This document shows, in pieces, positions 34,895 to 45,174 of a DNA stretch of 64,000 bases. The DNA is from Paramacrobiotus metropolitanus (lineage: Eukaryota > Tardigrada > Eutardigrada > Parachela > Macrobiotidae), in contig NW_026570229.1 in NCBI RefSeq assembly GCF_019649055.1, forward strand, positions 682,001 through 746,000, given 5' to 3'. Each line of letters opens with the position of its first letter. Position 1 is the stretch's first letter. A program made the position numbers and the translations under genes. The notes below the pieces were generated by a model. That model saw only the letters and a list, made by a program, of their open reading frames with translations, made no database searches and was not told where the DNA came from.

Positions 34895-36928
34895 ATGGAT
34901 GGTGTACTGTCTGAACCATCAGCATTAACTGCTGGACAGGAGGATGGTAGAGAAGAGCCATCAACTGGTCAAAGTAAAGCATCCAGACGAAAAGGGATGA
35001 TTAAAGTTGACGAGTTTGAAGCCATGTTGAAAAAGGCGGATTACTTAAGCCCGCCTACAGTGCAATGGTTTCTTCCTGAAGATGAACAGGTTGGTGAATT
35101 TTGTAAGAAGTGGGAAATTGTTCTTCCTCGTACTGGTGAGTTAAGCCAGGAGTGGGTTGAATATGACCTAAATGGTGGTAAAAAACCAGGAGGTTATGAT
35201 CAGTGGATCCAGGCAGGAAGGAAGATTCCCGCCCGTAGAACGATCCATTTGACCTTGCATGATTACGATCAGCAGTACGGCACTGAACTGCATGATAAGT
35301 GGATGCAGTATCTTGCTCGTAAGAAGCCGGATGCGTCTGCAGCAGACGGCAGCAAAGCAGCTCGTCCAGGGTCGGATGCGCAGCAAAGTAGTGGTGTGCT
35401 TGCTACAGTCAGTGAGGGCAATGTGCTGTCAGCCAGTGGTGTGGGTGGTACTGCGAAGGATATCGCGGTAACTCAGCATCTGGACCTGACGGGGATGAAT
35501 GAAGTCTTGGAGCGGATTAACAATGCTCCAGATTATTCAGCTGTTGTTACTCGAGACAACGATGATGTTGATGAAGAACTGGCTAGTGTTGGTTATCAGC
35601 GCGATAATGTCGATAATTTGCACCACAGTCAGTTCGTTGCCAAAGAAGGAGATGAGTCATCAACCGCTTCTCTGGTTGATCAGTTACGTAAAGCCTCAGA
35701 TGCAGAAAAGGTACGATATCATGCGCTCAGTTTGAAGCATGATGAATTAACTGGGAAGTATAAAGATTTGATCGACAGATATGACGATGTTGTTGATCGC
35801 CATAATGAGTTGGATGATCAGGTGAAGTTGCTTGGCATTATGCGTACGCGAGATGCAAAGTTAATGCAGGACGCGTTCGAGCATGTTAACAAAGAAAGCG
35901 AGAAGTTGCAACTGGAAAGGCAGAAATTCCAGTTAGAAAAGCAGCAGGCGCAGAATAGTTTTCAAAAGGGCACAGCTGCTTTGAATAAGAAGTATGAAAA
36001 GTTTTTAGCTGAGCAGAAAGCATTTGATGCTAAAGTCGACAAGTTTAAAACTGATCGGAACAACAGACGCCATTCAGTGAATGATGACGTCATCTATGTT
36101 CCACATATTGAGGCAGGTCGAAGCAGCGCAGTAGTACAAGATACGGTTGATCCTGTGCGAAAGCTGTACAGTGCAATTCAGAAGCCCGTCTTTGTGGTTA
36201 AGGATAACCACAAGCTGGATGAATTTCTGGATCTGCGTGAACGTGCTCATAATATGCAAGAATGCTTGGGTGAGTCGCGTAGTCCCTCACCAACGATATC
36301 GGAAGTCAGTACAACTGCTTTCAGTAAGATGGAAGCAAAGGTAGCTGAACTTGATCGTCGATTAAAGGAACAGGAGACCAAGGGCGGTTGTGCTGTTTCC
36401 GCTCCATTCGATATGGAGAAGTTCACGAGTGCGATGAAGGGTGCGTTCAGGACGGATACAATGTATCCTGAAAAGTTTGATGGGAAAACGGATACTAATA
36501 AGGTCGAGCAGTTCATCCAAAGTGTGGATAACTGTAAGAACCACAACGGTTGGTCTGACAGTGACGTCATCAGTAAGTGCCTGTTGCGCTGCCTTACTGG
36601 TACGGCGCTGACGTGGTACTTGGATAAGTACGATTCAAGTAAAAAGTTAAAGTGGTCCGATTGGAAGAAGATGATCCGAGAACATTTCTCGGATAAAAAA
36701 GATTTGATGGCCGTTCGCGATAAGGTTGCTGATCGTCATTTTAACAATGACGATACTCCGAACTCGTATGTTGACTGGTTCACGACTTCGTTCAAAAAGC
36801 TAGACTTGAGCGAATCTGAACGTGTTTATTATCTGAAGCAGGGTTTGATTCAGCTGGTTCAAGTACATGGAGGAAAAAAGAGTGACAGATGTGGAAGAAT
36901 TTCTGTCAGAGCTGAAGTTACAGTTTAA
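34895..36928 (+). CDS. gag: gag polyprotein of the non-autonomous Ty3-like element
   Basis: Structural protein for the particle. ATG at 34895 is chosen because the open frame upstream has no other ATG. The order is an N-terminal domain rich in acidic and aromatic residues, a long coiled coil (about residues 280-390), then a capsid-like region from about residue 525 (KFDGKTDTNK, WYLDKYDSSK). The frame runs into a premature end after a run of six A at 36873-36878. The natural continuation is in the +1 frame (36867-37703). This is either a recent indel in the homopolymer, a sequence error, or a programmed shift. The layout parallels the gag of the giant element. Confidence 0.8.
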   Translation: MDGVLSEPSALTAGQEDGREEPSTGQSKASRRKGMIKVDEFEAMLKKADYLSPPTVQWFLPEDEQVGEFCKKWEIVLPRTGELSQEWVEYDLNGGKKPGGYDQWIQAGRKIPARRTIHLTLHDYDQQYGTELHDKWMQYLARKKPDASAADGSKAARPGSDAQQSSGVLATVSEGNVLSASGVGGTAKDIAVTQHLDLTGMNEVLERINNAPDYSAVVTRDNDDVDEELASVGYQRDNVDNLHHSQFVAKEGDESSTASLVDQLRKASDAEKVRYHALSLKHDELTGKYKDLIDRYDDVVDRHNELDDQVKLLGIMRTRDAKLMQDAFEHVNKESEKLQLERQKFQLEKQQAQNSFQKGTAALNKKYEKFLAEQKAFDAKVDKFKTDRNNRRHSVNDDVIYVPHIEAGRSSAVVQDTVDPVRKLYSAIQKPVFVVKDNHKLDEFLDLRERAHNMQECLGESRSPSPTISEVSTTAFSKMEAKVAELDRRLKEQETKGGCAVSAPFDMEKFTSAMKGAFRTDTMYPEKFDGKTDTNKVEQFIQSVDNCKNHNGWSDSDVISKCLLRCLTGTALTWYLDKYDSSKKLKWSDWKKMIREHFSDKKDLMAVRDKVADRHFNNDDTPNSYVDWFTTSFKKLDLSESERVYYLKQGLIQLVQVHGGKKSDRCGRISVRAEVTV

Positions 36929-37703
36929 ACTGCGGAATAGTAATCCAGGTTCGGTTTACTCGGATGGGAAGCAGTTTAGTGGCAAGAAGCCAAGTGATGC
37001 TAACAGCAGTGCAGATAAGACCGTTGTTAGTGAGTCGAAGAAGTCCGATGGGACCGCAAGTGATAATGGTAAGCAGGTTACCATTAATTACGCGAAGTGG
37101 TATTTCCCAGACGGGCAGCCTATTTGTTTCAAGTGTCATGGTGCTCATGTTGGTAAGAAGTGTACCAGCACTGAACCACGTAAGCCTCTGACAGCGGAAC
37201 CGCCTGATCATGTTATCAAGGCTTACATGATGAGAAAGTCGACAGGAAAAAATCCCGAAAGTAATAATTTGGGATTGTGTTTATTGCGTAGGCCGGAAGT
37301 TAATTCTTTCAGTGTGCAAAGTAACCGTGCACAGGAAGTTAATGTACGGAAGGGAACTTGCAGTGGGGGCAGAGCCGCCCAAGCACAGTTCAGCTCGATA
37401 CGCCGTTCAATGGGGCACTCGCTTCGCAGTGGGGGTGCTCAGGCTCATGAAGAGTGGCGTCAGAAGCAGTCTGGAAGTGCTTATGTAAAGCACTTGAAGT
37501 TCCTGATCAAAACTCCCGAAGCAGGAATGAACCGGGATGGGAAATTAGATGTGAAACTGTTTCACATTTATCGTGGCACTGTGTACCGTAGCAAGGGCGG
37601 TAGGTATAGTATACACCGTGTTGTCGTACCGGAAGTAAGCCGTCAGGACTTGTTACAAAACTGCCATGATAGTTATCATGCAGGTGAACTGCATGATTGT
37701 TAG
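36867..37703 (+). CDS. gag C-terminus (zinc knuckle) fused to integrase N-terminal fragment
   Basis: Continues gag in the next frame. It encodes the remaining capsid helices (TDVEEFLSELKLQFKLR), a zinc knuckle of unusual spacing CX2CX3HX4C (CFKCHGAHVGKKC, from 37125), then a linker and a region like that between RNase H and integrase. It ends in an HHCC-like start (VPEVSRQDLLQNCHDSYHAG) and a stop at 37701. Everything from protease to RNase H is missing, consistent with an internal deletion. Two copies of GCAGTGGGGG (37360 and 37426) lie in the fusion region. Confidence 0.7.
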   Translation: MEEKRVTDVEEFLSELKLQFKLRNSNPGSVYSDGKQFSGKKPSDANSSADKTVVSESKKSDGTASDNGKQVTINYAKWYFPDGQPICFKCHGAHVGKKCTSTEPRKPLTAEPPDHVIKAYMMRKSTGKNPESNNLGLCLLRRPEVNSFSVQSNRAQEVNVRKGTCSGGRAAQAQFSSIRRSMGHSLRSGGAQAHEEWRQKQSGSAYVKHLKFLIKTPEAGMNRDGKLDVKLFHIYRGTVYRSKGGRYSIHRVVVPEVSRQDLLQNCHDSYHAGELHDC

Positions 37704-38795
37704 TCAGTCCGTAAGCATATTTTGCGGACTTATTACTGGCCTGGGATGAATTCTGACTTGTGGAGAATGCAATCAGAGTGTGCGCACTGTTGCACGCACT
37801 GTTAAGTTGAGACTGCAACGTTGCGAGTCCGCGATTTCTGTCACGGGTGTGTTGACAGAAAACTTGCTTTTATTCGCAACCGCAGAATTAATCAGCAAAA
37901 AGGGGATGCTGATTGTGAATGTGATTGATAGTGAACAGTTATGGATTATGACTGTTCATGAATTTGAAGTTAAGTATTTATCGTTTAAGTACTTTGTGTC
38001 TGGTGTCGTAGCCGCTGGTGTAGCAGTTACGCGTGCCGAAACGCTGTACGGCATTAAAGCGCGTGCATTTTTCAAAAATGATTTCAAAAATCAGTTTGAA
38101 CTTTTGCAGTTGTAAAAAGTGCAGTTACTGTTTGTTTGTTTGAGAACTGGATGTTGTGTTTAATCCAGTTCTGATCGATCATCCTTGAGTTAATTTGGGA
38201 TAATGTTGGCTGTAATGGCCAGGTTTGCTCGATCGTTGCAAGAACCGTACGCTGAGGTTAGTTCTTGTGGTCTGCTTGATTCTGGCTTGTTCGATCGTTT
38301 AACTGCAAGTGCAAACTTGCAGTGGGGGTGAGTGCCAGAAAAAGTGGAAAATAAATATCCGCTTTATGGTGCACTCTGAAGATGTGGTAACATGGATTTT
38401 ATTTATCCATTTTGATTCGTGCTGTTGATTGATTTTGCCAGTGTTATCAGAGATTTTGCCATTTCTGATATGTTTGGCTGGTTTAAGTGTGGATCCTCGA
38501 GCTCTTTGGAGGAAGAGGAGAGACGAAAAACTCATGGACGGAACGGACGGAATTTTCAACGTTTTGGATGGATGATGATGTACGCGTCTGGAACAAGGAA
38601 CTCCGGAGGACGTGGACGGATCGCTAACTTGGACCGCTCTTCGAACCCCCGTTTCACCCCCGGATTCCACACACGGATGGTGATGCACTGGATCCTCCAG
38701 GATTACGGTACTTTTCCTGGAGTTGGAGTGTTTTTATTGATTTGGTTTTGTTCTGTTTGTTTTGCGCTGTTGATTAACGCGGACGTTAATTCCCA
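37704..38795 (+). other. Non-coding 3' region of the Ty3-like element
   Basis: No supported ORF. It contains AACTTGCAGTGGGGG at 38314-38328, the same 15 bases as at 37355-37369. Confidence 0.5.
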
Positions 38796-38805
38796 GCAGT
38801 GGGGG
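38796..38805 (+). promoter_or_regulatory. Polypurine-tract-like GCAGTGGGGG at the 3' LTR
   Basis: Abuts the 3' LTR and is the expected plus-strand primer site. The same 10-mer occurs at 37360, 37426 and 38319. Confidence 0.6.
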
Positions 38806-39229
38806 TAACACGCTATGCGTAGAAAGCGTGTACGTACGTACGTGCTATGACGCACGTGTTGTCTGTTTCGTACCATTTTGCTGTTCTTATCTAACGCATT
38901 TGATCACTAATTCCATTAGCGATTCTGATTGCATAGTTAGACTTTGGTCTGCAGAGTTGGAAGAGTCTGAAGACTGTGAAGTTAGCTTTGACTGGAAAGT
39001 TGGTGTGACCTTCTGGTAGAAGTGTGTTCTGTTTGTTGATTAAACATTTGGGAAGTTCCTGAGTGTTTGGGTTTCGGTAGCTTTCGTTAGGCACATCCGC
39101 AGTACCTAGCGGAAGTAGTTTCGTTGTGTACGACCACTCATCGGAGTCCAGAGTGTATTCCCACTGTACCGACTGTGTATGGTTGGTCATCGAGTACGGT
39201 AGTCGGTGCGACTTCCGTATAGCATGTCA
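38806..39229 (+). repeat. 3' LTR of the non-autonomous Ty3-like element
   Basis: 424 bp, partner of 34105-34528, followed by the target copy GTTT. Confidence 0.92.
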
Positions 39230-40325
39230 GTTTCTTATTAAAGCAGATTGCAGGTGAAACAAGCATATACGTACTCAACTGATCATGCTGGCGCTCATTT
39301 GTTTGATGATTAATTCACTTACTGGTCGTAGTGTCTGTGGTTGTCGTTGGGCAGGGTGCGCATGTCGTCGATGGACAAGCTGTGGATGTCGCAACAGTAG
39401 ATGTCGCAGTTGTAGTGGCTGCGCAGAGGTCGGCTGGGCAGCGCGAACAAGTGTCGGCCAAACAGGGCGGACAAGCTGTGGTCGTAGCAGCTGTTGGTGC
39501 TGCGCAGAGGTCGGCAGGGCAACGCGAACACGTGTCTGCCGAGCAGGCCGGGCAGGGACAGCGCGCGCAGGTAGCTGTCGAGCAGGGCGGACAGTTTTCT
39601 TCAGTGCAAGGACGAGAGGGCGGGCACGTAAATGGCGCAGTTGAAGGTAAAGCTTTAAGAAATGCGTTGCAATCAGCAGTAGCAGGACAGCAGCGACCTC
39701 GCGCTGTCAGACATTAGTTTCGACGGTTAAAAATTTGCAAAACCGAAATAACAAGATTTTTTACTTCAGGCGTGCAAGTGCAAGTGCAGTAATTACGGTA
39801 AAATGTATAATTTTATCCATTTTTAGCACCGATTCACCGACATAATTGTATATAAAACTGCATGCAATACGTACTAGTAGTTGAATAGCGAATACAGCGG
39901 GTGCCGCTGGAATCCTGGTAGGCCAGCGCATCATCGCACACGCACTGGCGCCGGGCGTTGCAGACAGATGCCGGGTCCGCGCAGCGCTGGCCGATCCCGG
40001 CGCACGGGCACTGCAGACCCGCCGCGGAGGTCATGCCCTTGCAGGCCTCGACGAATGCCACATCCGCCGGACTTCCGTTATCGGCCATTTTCCTAGGCAA
40101 TGCTGGCACTTGTACCTGCTCATTGATGGGGGTAACCGTGGTGGTTTGCAGGGCCAACGGGAGGCTCTGGCGGTCCAGCCAGGTGAATTTTCCCAAAGGT
40201 ACCACCAGTTGGCATGGTACCGGACTGATAAACCACAACAGCGCAAGGAAGAATAAACTGGAGACATTGACAGACAGTTTGCAGGAACGTCTGCTTAAGG
40301 TCATTGGAGCATTAGAAGATGACAT

Positions 40326-41470
40326 TATTAGTGCGGGTATGCCGGGTACAGATTCAGGTATATCAAACAGAAGGTCTGGTTTGCGTTTTACCTCGAAGCC
40401 GGCGTTTTATATCTACTGCTCGATGCGGCGCGTTGTGGCCCGCAGCTGTTGCTGTACAGTTTTTTAAGAGGTGGTGAGCAAAAAAAAATTCAAAGAACTT
40501 TGCTAAGGCGTAACATTTTCGGGGCTTTGCGTTGCTGCTTGTATGCTGTACTAGTATAAGTATGGACCGTTTACTTGAGTAAGACACCGCAGATACACGT
40601 CGCAAAGCGATGATTCGTTGCCGCGCAAAAGATTTAAGGAGGTGTTATAATATGTTTGTGTAAAGGCGGTGCCAGAAACTATAACAAGCCTTCGTGAGAT
40701 CGAGTGCATTTTTCTTTATATCGCATTTTTAGCGAATTCCACATCATAGTATAATTGAGAATTCTGAGTTATGTATAAACATTTTTAAATTTTGTTCTTT
40801 TTGGAATCGCACGATAACCATAGCTACCCACTAACCGGATGTTGCGAGCACAACCCACTTCGGCATTAACTAGCATGAATCATATAGCAGCAGAATGCAA
40901 TAACCTGCTTCCAAAAACGCCGGCAGAAGCGCGCAGCCTTAACGTCTTAGTGAATAAACTCACGGTACAGAAAGTACTGGCTCAGCTTGTTTAAGCGAGA
41001 CAATCATCTGTTGTTAAATCCACCAAATAACTTTGACGTGCTCATGATTTTGTATCGGCAGCGCGACATTCTTGATCGAATGCCGCTTAAGACGGCTACA
41101 ATGAATCAGTGAAAGATGAAACAATTGCAAATTATGTAGGTTGGGCCTGTTAGCAGGGCAGTGAACTACTGTTAATGATAGGAAAGCGCAGTGATGCTTG
41201 TCAAGCTTCCGGTTACTTCGCGGCTTATTTTTTCGTTTCCCTGACGATTTTTTGTGCAAATCAAATTCTTTCCACTTTTCACCAGCAATGCTAGTCGCTC
41301 GAAGCAGCAAGTTGTCTGCAAGCTTTGTGTAGCTGACAACGCTTGGTGCATCGTTGCCGTTGATGAGCTGATCTGCAGTGATTTACTAGCAAGCGACTGT
41401 CTCGCTTAACGGGTGATGTACACCGAATCGGTCATAATGCGGTGGCTTGGGTTCTGCTATAAAAGAACAG
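40326..41470 (-). promoter_or_regulatory. Upstream region and TATA box of copy C
   Basis: Minus strand ATATAAAACGCC at about 40401-40412, about 80 bp upstream of the ATG at 40325. More distal blocks match A and B. Confidence 0.55.
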
Positions 41471-41554
41471 GTTTATGGTTACCATTGTGCTTAGCGCATT
41501 TGAGCACAAAGGAAAGAAAGAATCTCGTGTATGGTCAAAATCAATACCAAATAT

Positions 41555-41747
41555 AGGGGCAAAAGTAAACGTGTTCCACCGTTCTCCTGTACTGCTGCCG
41601 TCACCCGACTGGAGTTTGACGTTGTGGCTGAACATGGCGCTTACGTACCGCGCCAGATTTAACCATATGTATTGCCGTAACGTCACACTCCAGGCGGGTG
41701 ACGGCAGCAGTACAGGGGAACGGTGGAACGCGTTTACTTTCGCCCCT
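41555..41747. mobile_element. Palindromic MITE, second preserved copy
   Basis: Same element as 21745-21937 in the opposite orientation: arms start ggggcaaaagtaaacg and end cgtttactttcgcccc, with TATA-type flanks. Confidence 0.85.
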
Positions 41748-41869
41748 TATATTAAGAATTAATATATACTATTTTGCCGCCTGTAGGTTGGACGAGTTCA
41801 TTATTATTATTGTCTAAACGTTATGTAAATGTAGTGTACACTATAATACCGGTATATTATAATACAGAA

Positions 41870-42030
41870 GGGGGAAAACGGAACGCCTTTAACCGTTTCC
41901 CAGTACTGCTGCCTGCGCCGGTCTAAAGGGCTAAGGGGCAACATTTGTGGCTGAATTCGTCACGGTATATAAGCATTAAGCAACCATCATTAGTCAAAAC
42001 GTCACACTCGAACCGGGTGCGAACTGTGCT
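41870..42030. mobile_element. Decayed MITE of the same family
   Basis: Retains aagggggaaaacgg, cagtactgctgcc, ggtatataagcatta and aaaacgtcacactc. Arms no longer pair fully. Confidence 0.55.
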
Positions 42031-43690
42031 CAGAGCTTGTGCTTGTGCTTGCTACTGAATACGAATAATACGAAAATTAAATACGAATAGAGCTTGTACT
42101 TGTGCTTGTTATTAGGCCGACCCTCTCGATTGATGTCTAATAAGTGATTGTCTCCCAAGTTACTAACGGTCAAATCAAAGTCAAAGCGAAATACGAAAAA
42201 CATTGGTTCTGAAAACCTCTACACACTAGTACTAGGGTGTACTGCTTTTCAGTGCGAGTGCTTTTTAGTTTTTGTTGTGCCCCGCACTAGTGCAGGGCGT
42301 ATTTTTGCCACTTTTGCCTAATCGAAAACAATTCGCAGTAATTCTCCCCTTCCTAATAAAGCACGAAGTACGGTATATACGTACATGGTTTCATTGTGCT
42401 TTGAAATGTTCTCGAACTTGTAGTACAACTGGAAACCTTGTAAGTTCGTCAAAAGAACAAAAAATTATTTGGAAACGAGGCTTACGAATGACGGTGGGGT
42501 AAGTCTCTCACTGCTGAAGTCAGCCTGAGCTTTTCTACTCACCACTATCAATGCCGCATTCTATGTGTCTGTCCTACTTCCGCCTTGGCAACAACATGCA
42601 CTCACGCACTGAGTTTCCAGCAAACCAGCACTATCTGTAGAACTACATCGTGTTCTTAATACTTACATTTTTCAGGTCCTTGAATGAAGTGGTTTCTTTG
42701 CAAGGATGGTGACGATAACTACCGCGTTCTGCAGCAGTCAGCAACATGCTGTGAATACAGAGGCTGCAAAAGTGCGAAAACACCAGCCAGCAGCTCGTGT
42801 CGGAGCCAAAGGCATTTATAGAGGAAATGTACCGGCGATCCAGAAAACCTTGTGCGTGAATATCTGCACCGAGCGCCCGTATTCCCTGCGGTAGTTACAA
42901 AAAAAATACAACGAAATGTAGCTTAGTTGCGCACTAAATTTCCCATATGCAGATGCAACTCTTATTCAATTGTTTTCCGGAGACTAAAAAAGCAAAGCAG
43001 CACTCAAGGGCTTCGCTCGCTAAGATCCAGACAAGAGCGGCATAACACCGTAATGCAGGATCCGTTTCCTCACAGTGGTTCTGATCATCAGAGCCGAGAG
43101 CATTCTGGATGCGAAAAAAATGGCATACGGAGTCGAAATTTGAGGCATTTCTAAGAGCCATAGGAAAGGGAATTTGCTCTTCCATGAGATAGCCTGACTG
43201 CCTGGAAAATCAGTCAGACTTTTACAGTACGAACAGTGTTGCGATCCTTCGACTATCTGCAGGAGTGTCTGTTTGGGGAGCATGTCTGAACTACGCTCTG
43301 ATAGGGATCATCTTCTTTTATTGTACATGTGTCGCCCTGCCAGATTATGTTCCAGGAAACACAGGCCGTCTACACCGTCTTGAATCTCACATCTCCATGC
43401 AACACCAACAACGAATTACGGCAGCGGAAATATTTAAGTTTTGGCATCGGAATCTTTATGTCTGTGCGATACTGCATCTGTAGTTCTACAGTATATATGC
43501 ATGCATTTCACTTCCGAACAATGTGCAGACTATGGTGCTGATTGCGGAATCACTACGAGTACTGCATGCGCAGCCAGATGAGATTCAGTAAAACGCAGTA
43601 AAATTAACCTAACCTTTCTTGTGATGATTGCGTCGTTAGGTTTGGTCGTAGCAAAAACCCGGTGACAAATTTATCAAGAAGCTGACCAGT
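42031..43690. other. Spacer, partly homologous to the B-C spacer; no gene recognised
   Basis: About 42330-42500 matches about 28590-28740 (ccccttc.taataaa, tgtgctttg.a.tgttctcga), so another spacer copy of the tandem array begins here. I see no further gene copy; the array ends or is disrupted before the giant element. Short ORFs such as 43265-43483 are not supported. Confidence 0.45.
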
Positions 43691-44361
43691 GGTCATTAAG
43701 GTGGTCACAGTAATGTTTGCACTAAAATTGCACTCGAAAAATTTCTTCATGACAGCTGTATTGACGTGTGGAGGAGTACGTACGAGGGATTCCACCGTGC
43801 ATCCACTGACTGTCCGCCTCTACCTGCAAGTACAACCGGAAGTGGTTATCGTTCCATCTAGTCTGTGATTCGTTACTCGTTATGGCTTAGCGATGTATTC
43901 TGATGTACGGCATTTCTAGTCTATATAAGCTTGAGTTATTCCTAATATTGGAGCGGTCTCGGATCAGTCTTGGATTTCAGACTTTGAGACTACTTACTTT
44001 CAACTTCCCTGTGTTGTGCATATGATTGTGTGTTAGCGGAGTAAAGCATTTTCTGTGTTATCGACGTTCATAATTAGATACGGATTATAGCGTGGTAATC
44101 ACGGTATGCTCGTGCTTCGTGGACCCTCATGTGTATCGACCGGAAGTTAGGAGTATTCAGCACAATTGCTGAGGGATTCCTGATTTTACGTGTTCCAGAA
44201 TTATCCATTTCCGTCCGATTTACTGTAACAGTTGATTTAAGAGTTGTTCTACCGACTGGGCATTAAGGCAGGGAGCAGATCTACAATCCGTTTCGTACAG
44301 GGCATCCACCGGATATACCGTACCGAACTGACTGTCATTAGCAGGATCGAGCAATACGACA
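43690..44361 (+). repeat. Putative 5' LTR of the giant Ty3-like element, left end uncertain
   Basis: The right end is fixed by the primer-binding site at 44362. A TATATAAG box lies at 43922-43929, about 430 bp before the LTR end. The left boundary cannot be set without the partner LTR, which is not in the window. Confidence 0.55.
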
Positions 44362-44374
44362 TGGCGCCCACCGG
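44362..44374 (+). promoter_or_regulatory. Primer-binding site of the giant element
   Basis: TGGCGCCCACCGG, identical to the site at 34529, directly follows the LTR end ...acgaca. Confidence 0.8.
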
Positions 44375-44527
44375 GTGTCTCGTAATTTCCCTGATGTTAC
44401 GGTAAATTACGGATGGAAATTGGATGGTGTTTTGTGAAAAAGTGTTGATGGTCCGAGAAAGGCGTCGAACCGAAAGGTGCGCCGAAGGAGGTCAGCGTTC
44501 CTGATCTGGCCTAGGGTTTTTGTTTTA

Positions 44528-44583
44528 AGCGAGCTTCCTCGCTAAATTGGTGTGCTTCCACACCGGGTTGAGCTTCCTCGCCC
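44528..44583 (+). promoter_or_regulatory. Three tandem leader stem-loops with CTTC loops
   Basis: AGCGAG-CTTC-CTCGCT (44528-44543), GGTGTG-CTTC-CACACC (44549-44564), and a bulged GGG(t)TGAG-CTTC-CTCGCCC (44565-44583). Three adjacent hairpins with one loop sequence and different stems sit between the primer site and gag, where genomic-RNA packaging signals usually lie. Confidence 0.65.
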
Positions 44584-45174
44584 AGTAAATTTAATAATTG
44601 TATTGCATTCGGACCGAAACTGTGCAGTAATAACTAGTAGTCGAAACCTTAAAGGTCGGCTACAGTGCTTTTTGCGGAAAGCAGAAAGTGGGTAATTTCC
44701 GGGTTGTCTGCGCAAAGCAGTGACCGCGGAGAATAAAGTGTAATTGCAGTGTCAGTGTGCCTGGCCTGTAGTAAGCAGTAGCTGTAGATATAATCAGGGC
44801 TAAAGCCATAGTAATTGGCCAGCCTAGATAAAATCTTCAGCGGAGCAGAACAAAAGGCGCCAAATCGGTAGCCAGATCAGCAGCTAGCGGTAGCTGGCAG
44901 CTAAAACGTAAACAAACCAGGTAGTCGGTGACTGACCTGCAGCAGTAAGAAATTAAGTAAAGTTTAAACTGTGGTAGAGATCGCAAAGATTTCCCACAGC
45001 ATAGGGAATTATCCTGCATACCGTTTCAAACCTAAAAGGAGAATCGGGAGCGGATATAAGGCGGCAAAAGTGCTGCTGTATTTCTGGCACAATCGCCGGA
45101 AATAAAATAAGTAATAAGTAGTAGTTTACTTGGGTAGATTAACCGCAAAGGTTAACGACCAGTAAAGCTACATC

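Larger units (their letters stand above)
34105..39229 (+). mobile_element. Non-autonomous Ty3-like LTR retrotransposon
   Basis: 5,125 bp with 424-bp LTRs (34105-34528 and 38806-39229) that appear identical. The 4-bp target GTTT is duplicated at 34101-34104 and 39230-39233. The primer-binding site follows the 5' LTR directly and a G-rich tract abuts the 3' LTR. Inside are a full gag and a short integrase N-terminal-like piece; protease, RT, RNase H and the integrase core are absent. LTR identity implies recent movement, using enzymes from a related element. It lies antisense in intron 2 of gene copy C. Confidence 0.9.
29390..40325 (-). pseudogene. EB / Cys-repeat / CUB-like gene, copy C, broken by retroelement
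   Basis: Exons (minus): 40325-39875, 39652-39323, 31835-31731, 31580-31520 plus 29781-29720 (one exon split by a retroelement), 29500-29390. Exon 1 is open, with signal, Pro-rich part and EB module. Exon 2 has an 18-bp in-frame insertion near its start and the acceptor used in A and B reads TG here; the nearest upstream AG (after aaag at 39653) keeps the frame. Exon 4 is split by a 1.7 kb LTR element. Removing it with one target copy restores the 119-bp length of A and B exactly. Exon 5 is 12 bp longer than in A and B. Intron 2 is about 7.5 kb because it holds a 5.1 kb Ty3-like element and a LINE remnant. It is probably non-functional. Confidence 0.8.

Noticed and set aside
38419-38808. 129-codon plus-strand ORF before the 3' LTR
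   Set aside because: No retroelement domain, poor composition, and it ends at the polypurine tract and LTR.
43265-43483. 72-codon plus-strand ORF with a hydrophobic start
   Set aside because: It looks like a signal peptide but has no conserved partner, domain or splice support.
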